Positions 61,475 through 64,000 of a DNA stretch of 64,000 nucleotides are shown here, one piece after another (position 1 is the first letter of the stretch; each line of letters opens with the position of its first letter). Origin of the DNA: Victivallis sp. Marseille-Q1083. GTDB taxonomy: Bacteria > Verrucomicrobiota > Lentisphaeria > Victivallales > Victivallaceae. The translations under genes were made by a program, and so were the position numbers. The notes under the pieces are model-generated. The model saw only the letters and a program-made list of their open reading frames with translations, searched no databases and was not told the DNA's origin. Location of the stretch: positions 1,912,001 through 1,976,000 of the forward strand of contig NZ_CAHJXL010000001.1 of the NCBI RefSeq assembly GCF_903645315.1, written 5' to 3'.

Positions 61475-62247
61475 TTTTCCCCTTTCAAAACTTTTTCAGC
61501 GTATTGCCGGGCGTGTTCGATCAGGCCGTTCTGATCGCTCCAGGCGAACAATGACGACGGGAACGGCGGCACGTGGATCATCGTCACATTGTCGAGTTCA
61601 GGCCAGCCTGCTTCGTAAATTTGCGTGGTTTCGCGTTCCATCGTCGCCAGCATTGCGGCGGCAGCCCGTCCGATTTTGTTGTCCGGCATGGCCGCGGCGA
61701 CGGCGTCGTCACAGCACAGGATCATGTAAATCCGTTCATAGCCGCCGATTTCGGAAATCTTCGGCGTCGGGATCATATTCTTGACGCCGCCGTCGATAAA
61801 ATAATCGTCGCCGATTTTGACCGGCGAGAAGATTTCCGGGAACGCGGCCGACGCCATGACGGTCGCCGGCGTCGCGTCGCACATCATTGCCGCGTAGTCC
61901 GGCAGCCGCGTCACCGCGACCCGGACATGCCGCAGCGGCCCGGCCGGCAGCCGGCTTTGCAATAATTCAAACATGCCGTCGGCGTCATAAATGTAATCGC
62001 GACGGCCGACCGGCAGCAGCGCCGAAACCGCCGGGCGGAACAGCTCTCCGACCGGCGTCGATCTGATCAATTTGGCCATCGCTTCGGCGGTCAGGCCGGA
62101 GCCGTGCAGCGCGGCGACGATCGCGCCGGCGGAGCTGCCGCGATACTCGTCAAATTTGACGCCGGAAGCGTCGAGCGCCAGCAATACGCCGGTTGCGCAT
62201 TCGATCTGCCGGCAGCCGCCGCCGTTGATGATACATAATGTTTTCAA
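61471..62247 (-). CDS. Patatin-like phospholipase
   Basis: The 258-residue protein has the patatin layout: the oxyanion loop NGGGCRQIECATGVLLAL near the start, the nucleophile in YRGSSAGAIVAAL (about S39), and the catalytic acid in YFIDGGVKNMIP (about D152). It is short and without extra domains. Patatins hydrolyse lipid acyl ester bonds. It lies 10 bases after the GH9 gene and overlaps the holin-like gene by four bases, so all three appear cotranscribed. A role in membrane damage or lysis is inferred from this setting. It resembles lipolytic effectors only in general; no CD-NTase or other defence gene is nearby. Confidence 0.85.
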   Translation of the reverse strand: MKTLCIINGGGCRQIECATGVLLALDASGVKFDEYRGSSAGAIVAALHGSGLTAEAMAKLIRSTPVGELFRPAVSALLPVGRRDYIYDADGMFELLQSRLPAGPLRHVRVAVTRLPDYAAMMCDATPATVMASAAFPEIFSPVKIGDDYFIDGGVKNMIPTPKISEIGGYERIYMILCCDDAVAAAMPDNKIGRAAAAMLATMERETTQIYEAGWPELDNVTMIHVPPFPSSLFAWSDQNGLIEHARQYAEKVLKGEK

Positions 62248-62257
62248 AACAACCTCC

Positions 62258-64000
62258 TTATGGTAAGAAAACGTAGCCTTCCAGCTCTTTGGGATCCGTC
62301 ACCGGCGTCCTGGCGCTCCAGCTTGCCTCCGGCGTCCAGTTGTCGGCCAGCAGCGGCGCCAGCAGCAGCGTATTGATCGATACCGTTTCCCAGACGGTGA
62401 ACTCGTTTTGATCCACCGCATAATCCTGGATCGGCACATGGCTGCGCCAGAGCGGCAGATTGTTTTGCAGGTAAACGGCGATGGCGCCGGCGTTGGGGCT
62501 GACCGTGGAGCGCAGCCGGCCGGGCATCAGGCTCTTGTTGACTGCGGAGAAATTGGCGTCGCCGCGGGCGCTTTTGTTGAGCATCCAGACGTATCCGACC
62601 GCGGAAGAGGCCAGGCCGTTGTTGCCAAAGGTGTATGCCGTAATGCCCGGCACCGGGTCGAAGGTGCCGTTGGCCCGGTTGAGTTCGTCGATTTTGGACA
62701 AAAACCGGCACGGCGAGACTTTGCCGACGCCGGTGGTCATGGCGCGGCCGAGCGCGTTGGCGCCGGTCAGGTTGTTGACGCTGTGCTGGATCGCCGTTTT
62801 GTATTTTTCCTCGCCGGTCAGGTAATAGGCGGCCGCCCAGAGCTGGCCTCTACAGCCCGGATGGCAATTGCCCCAGGCGACGGCGGCGGTGTAGTAGTTG
62901 CCGGGCGGAAAGGTGACGTCACGGTAGGCAAATTGCGCCTGGGCGGAAATCCAGTAGTCGGCTTTGGCGATGATCCAATTGCGCATATAGTCGCGGTACG
63001 CCGGCAGGGCGTCCAGCTCGGCCAGCTCCCAGAAAACGTTGCGGAAAAAAGCGTCGTCGATATCGAACAGCCGCTGGTATTCCGCCCATGCTTCCCCGGT
63101 CATATAGGTCAAATACTTGGCATCGCCGGTCAGCAGATAGAGCTGTCCCGCTGCCCAGAATTGATATTGCATCCGGTAGGTCAGCCAACCGCGATCCGGG
63201 TTGTAATTTTCCGGCTCGTCAAAAGTGTACGTCTGACCGCCGAGCGATACCTCGAAGTGGGCCAGGTTGTCAATTCCCCAGTCAAAGGCCCGGATGGCGC
63301 TGTCGGCGTACAGATCGGCCTGTTTGACCGCGCCGGCCAGCTTGAGCGCCCGCGACAACTGCGCGGCGGTCAGCGCATAGTGCAGCGAGCTGCAGGCGGT
63401 CGGCTCGGACATGCAGAACGGCTCCATTTCGGCGGCCGCGTCGGCCTGGGTCGGATGGCGCGAACACTCGATCCAGCCGGATATCCCGCCGTGCGCGCGC
63501 TGGGTGCGCCGCCAGACATCGCACCCCCACATCGCCTCGCTTAAAATATCCGGGATCCCGTTGCCGCTCTCCGGCAGATTGAGCTGGTTGTCGGTAAACT
63601 TATCCGGATACATCAGATAGGCGCCGGCGAGCGAGCGGACGCCGCCCATGTGCATATCGCGGCGGTCCCAGTCGGCCGCGTCCCACCAGCCGCCGTAAAC
63701 ATCGCGGTGCGGCACATTGCGCCACTGATAGCGGATGATGTTAAAGGCGCTCAAGCTCGCCCAGTTGCCGGCCGAATCCTTGAACGCCTCCAGGTTTTTG
63801 TAGTCGCCCGGAAACGGCGCCTCATAGGTGATATCGTGACTTTTCGCCATCGGCCAGCCGGTGTGCGGCGCGGCTTTGGCGATGCCGGACCGCTGGTGAT
63901 ACAGTCCCCGCGCGTGGATAAAAAACAACTTTTCAGCGACTTTCCGGCCGATCGAAAACGGCCAGGACCAGCCGACGCCCGGCACGTGGATGCGATAAGT
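62258..64000 (-). CDS. Glycoside hydrolase family 9 protein (5' end outside window)
   Basis: At least 580 residues are visible; the frame is open to the window edge (TYRIHVPGVGWSWPFSIGRK). That beginning is the junction of an Ig-like CelD-N domain and a GH9 catalytic domain: VPGVGxSxPFxIG, then YHQRSG. The catalytic Asp pair lies in GGWWDAADWDRRDMH and the proton donor Glu in NEFTVWETVSIN near the C-terminus. GH9 enzymes are mostly endoglucanases. The protein ends with VTDPKELEGYVFLP and has no dockerin or anchor at its C-terminus. It is followed 10 bases later by the patatin gene, an unusual setting for a cellulase. Confidence 0.9.
   Translation of the reverse strand, partial: TYRIHVPGVGWSWPFSIGRKVAEKLFFIHARGLYHQRSGIAKAAPHTGWPMAKSHDITYEAPFPGDYKNLEAFKDSAGNWASLSAFNIIRYQWRNVPHRDVYGGWWDAADWDRRDMHMGGVRSLAGAYLMYPDKFTDNQLNLPESGNGIPDILSEAMWGCDVWRRTQRAHGGISGWIECSRHPTQADAAAEMEPFCMSEPTACSSLHYALTAAQLSRALKLAGAVKQADLYADSAIRAFDWGIDNLAHFEVSLGGQTYTFDEPENYNPDRGWLTYRMQYQFWAAGQLYLLTGDAKYLTYMTGEAWAEYQRLFDIDDAFFRNVFWELAELDALPAYRDYMRNWIIAKADYWISAQAQFAYRDVTFPPGNYYTAAVAWGNCHPGCRGQLWAAAYYLTGEEKYKTAIQHSVNNLTGANALGRAMTTGVGKVSPCRFLSKIDELNRANGTFDPVPGITAYTFGNNGLASSAVGYVWMLNKSARGDANFSAVNKSLMPGRLRSTVSPNAGAIAVYLQNNLPLWRSHVPIQDYAVDQNEFTVWETVSINTLLLAPLLADNWTPEASWSARTPVTDPKELEGYVFLP

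Noticed and set aside
61471-62247. Patatin as a CBASS-type defence effector (CapV-like)
   Set aside because: No nucleotidyltransferase, Cap2/Cap3 or other defence genes are adjacent; neighbours are lysis-like and GH9.

Overview
The window is a GC-rich stretch of Gram-negative bacterial chromosome: it carries Pal, an SLT transglycosylase, lipoproteins and an outer-membrane style chaperone. The gene mix (GH9 cellulase, CE7 esterase, CBM9-like protein, Gfo/Idh/MocA dehydrogenase beside an AraC regulator, a GH18 remnant, a very large PAS hybrid kinase) suggests a glycan-degrading member of the PVC group, plausibly Lentisphaerota/Victivallales. That placement is inference from content, not from a phylogeny. 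Promoter-like sites share one form, TTGnnn, a 16-17 bp spacer, then TAnnnT.

Positions 1-12900 are mostly housekeeping: ruvC-yebC (minus strand), a DUF4404 protein, frr, a small gene that looks frameshifted, a CPA2 antiporter, malic enzyme, rpsU and a sigma-70 factor (minus), mfd, and a MurQ/GCKR-like SIS protein. Positions 13000-16300 (minus) hold a CE7 esterase, a CBM9-like protein and a Leu/Ile/Val-type binding lipoprotein. Positions 16500-29000 (plus) hold aspS, an envelope protein, a lytic transglycosylase, a DUF3047 protein, a split chromate transporter, a TIM-barrel isomerase, a Ca2+-ATPase, an NhaC antiporter and two further envelope proteins. Positions 29100-37000 hold the AraC/Gfo pair, a decayed chitinase fragment and a roughly 1,700-residue hybrid histidine kinase.

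Positions 37100-46400 hold an activated-methyl-cycle operon (metK, an adenosine-kinase-like PfkB protein, ahcY), pal, ilvE, panC, hisD and a parvulin. Positions 46600-58000 (minus) are a potassium and osmotic stress locus: an OpuAC-like binding protein with swapped lobes, an NtrC-type response regulator, a separate sensor kinase, then kdpF, kdpA, kdpB, kdpC and a kdpD without a kinase domain. Both the regulator and the kinase-kdp operon have GG-N10-GC sigma-54 promoters and upstream dyads (ATTGCA-N3-TGCAAT). An IS1380-family element with a 4-bp target duplication has split the regulator gene, and removing it on paper restores a 442-codon frame.

Positions 58100 to the end look like phage-derived accessory DNA: a long inverted repeat in front of three overlapping small genes, tail/baseplate genes of gpU/gpD type, a toxin-antitoxin pair, a holin-lipoprotein fusion, a patatin-like phospholipase and a GH9 glycoside hydrolase that runs off the window. 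No tRNA, rRNA or CRISPR array was seen.
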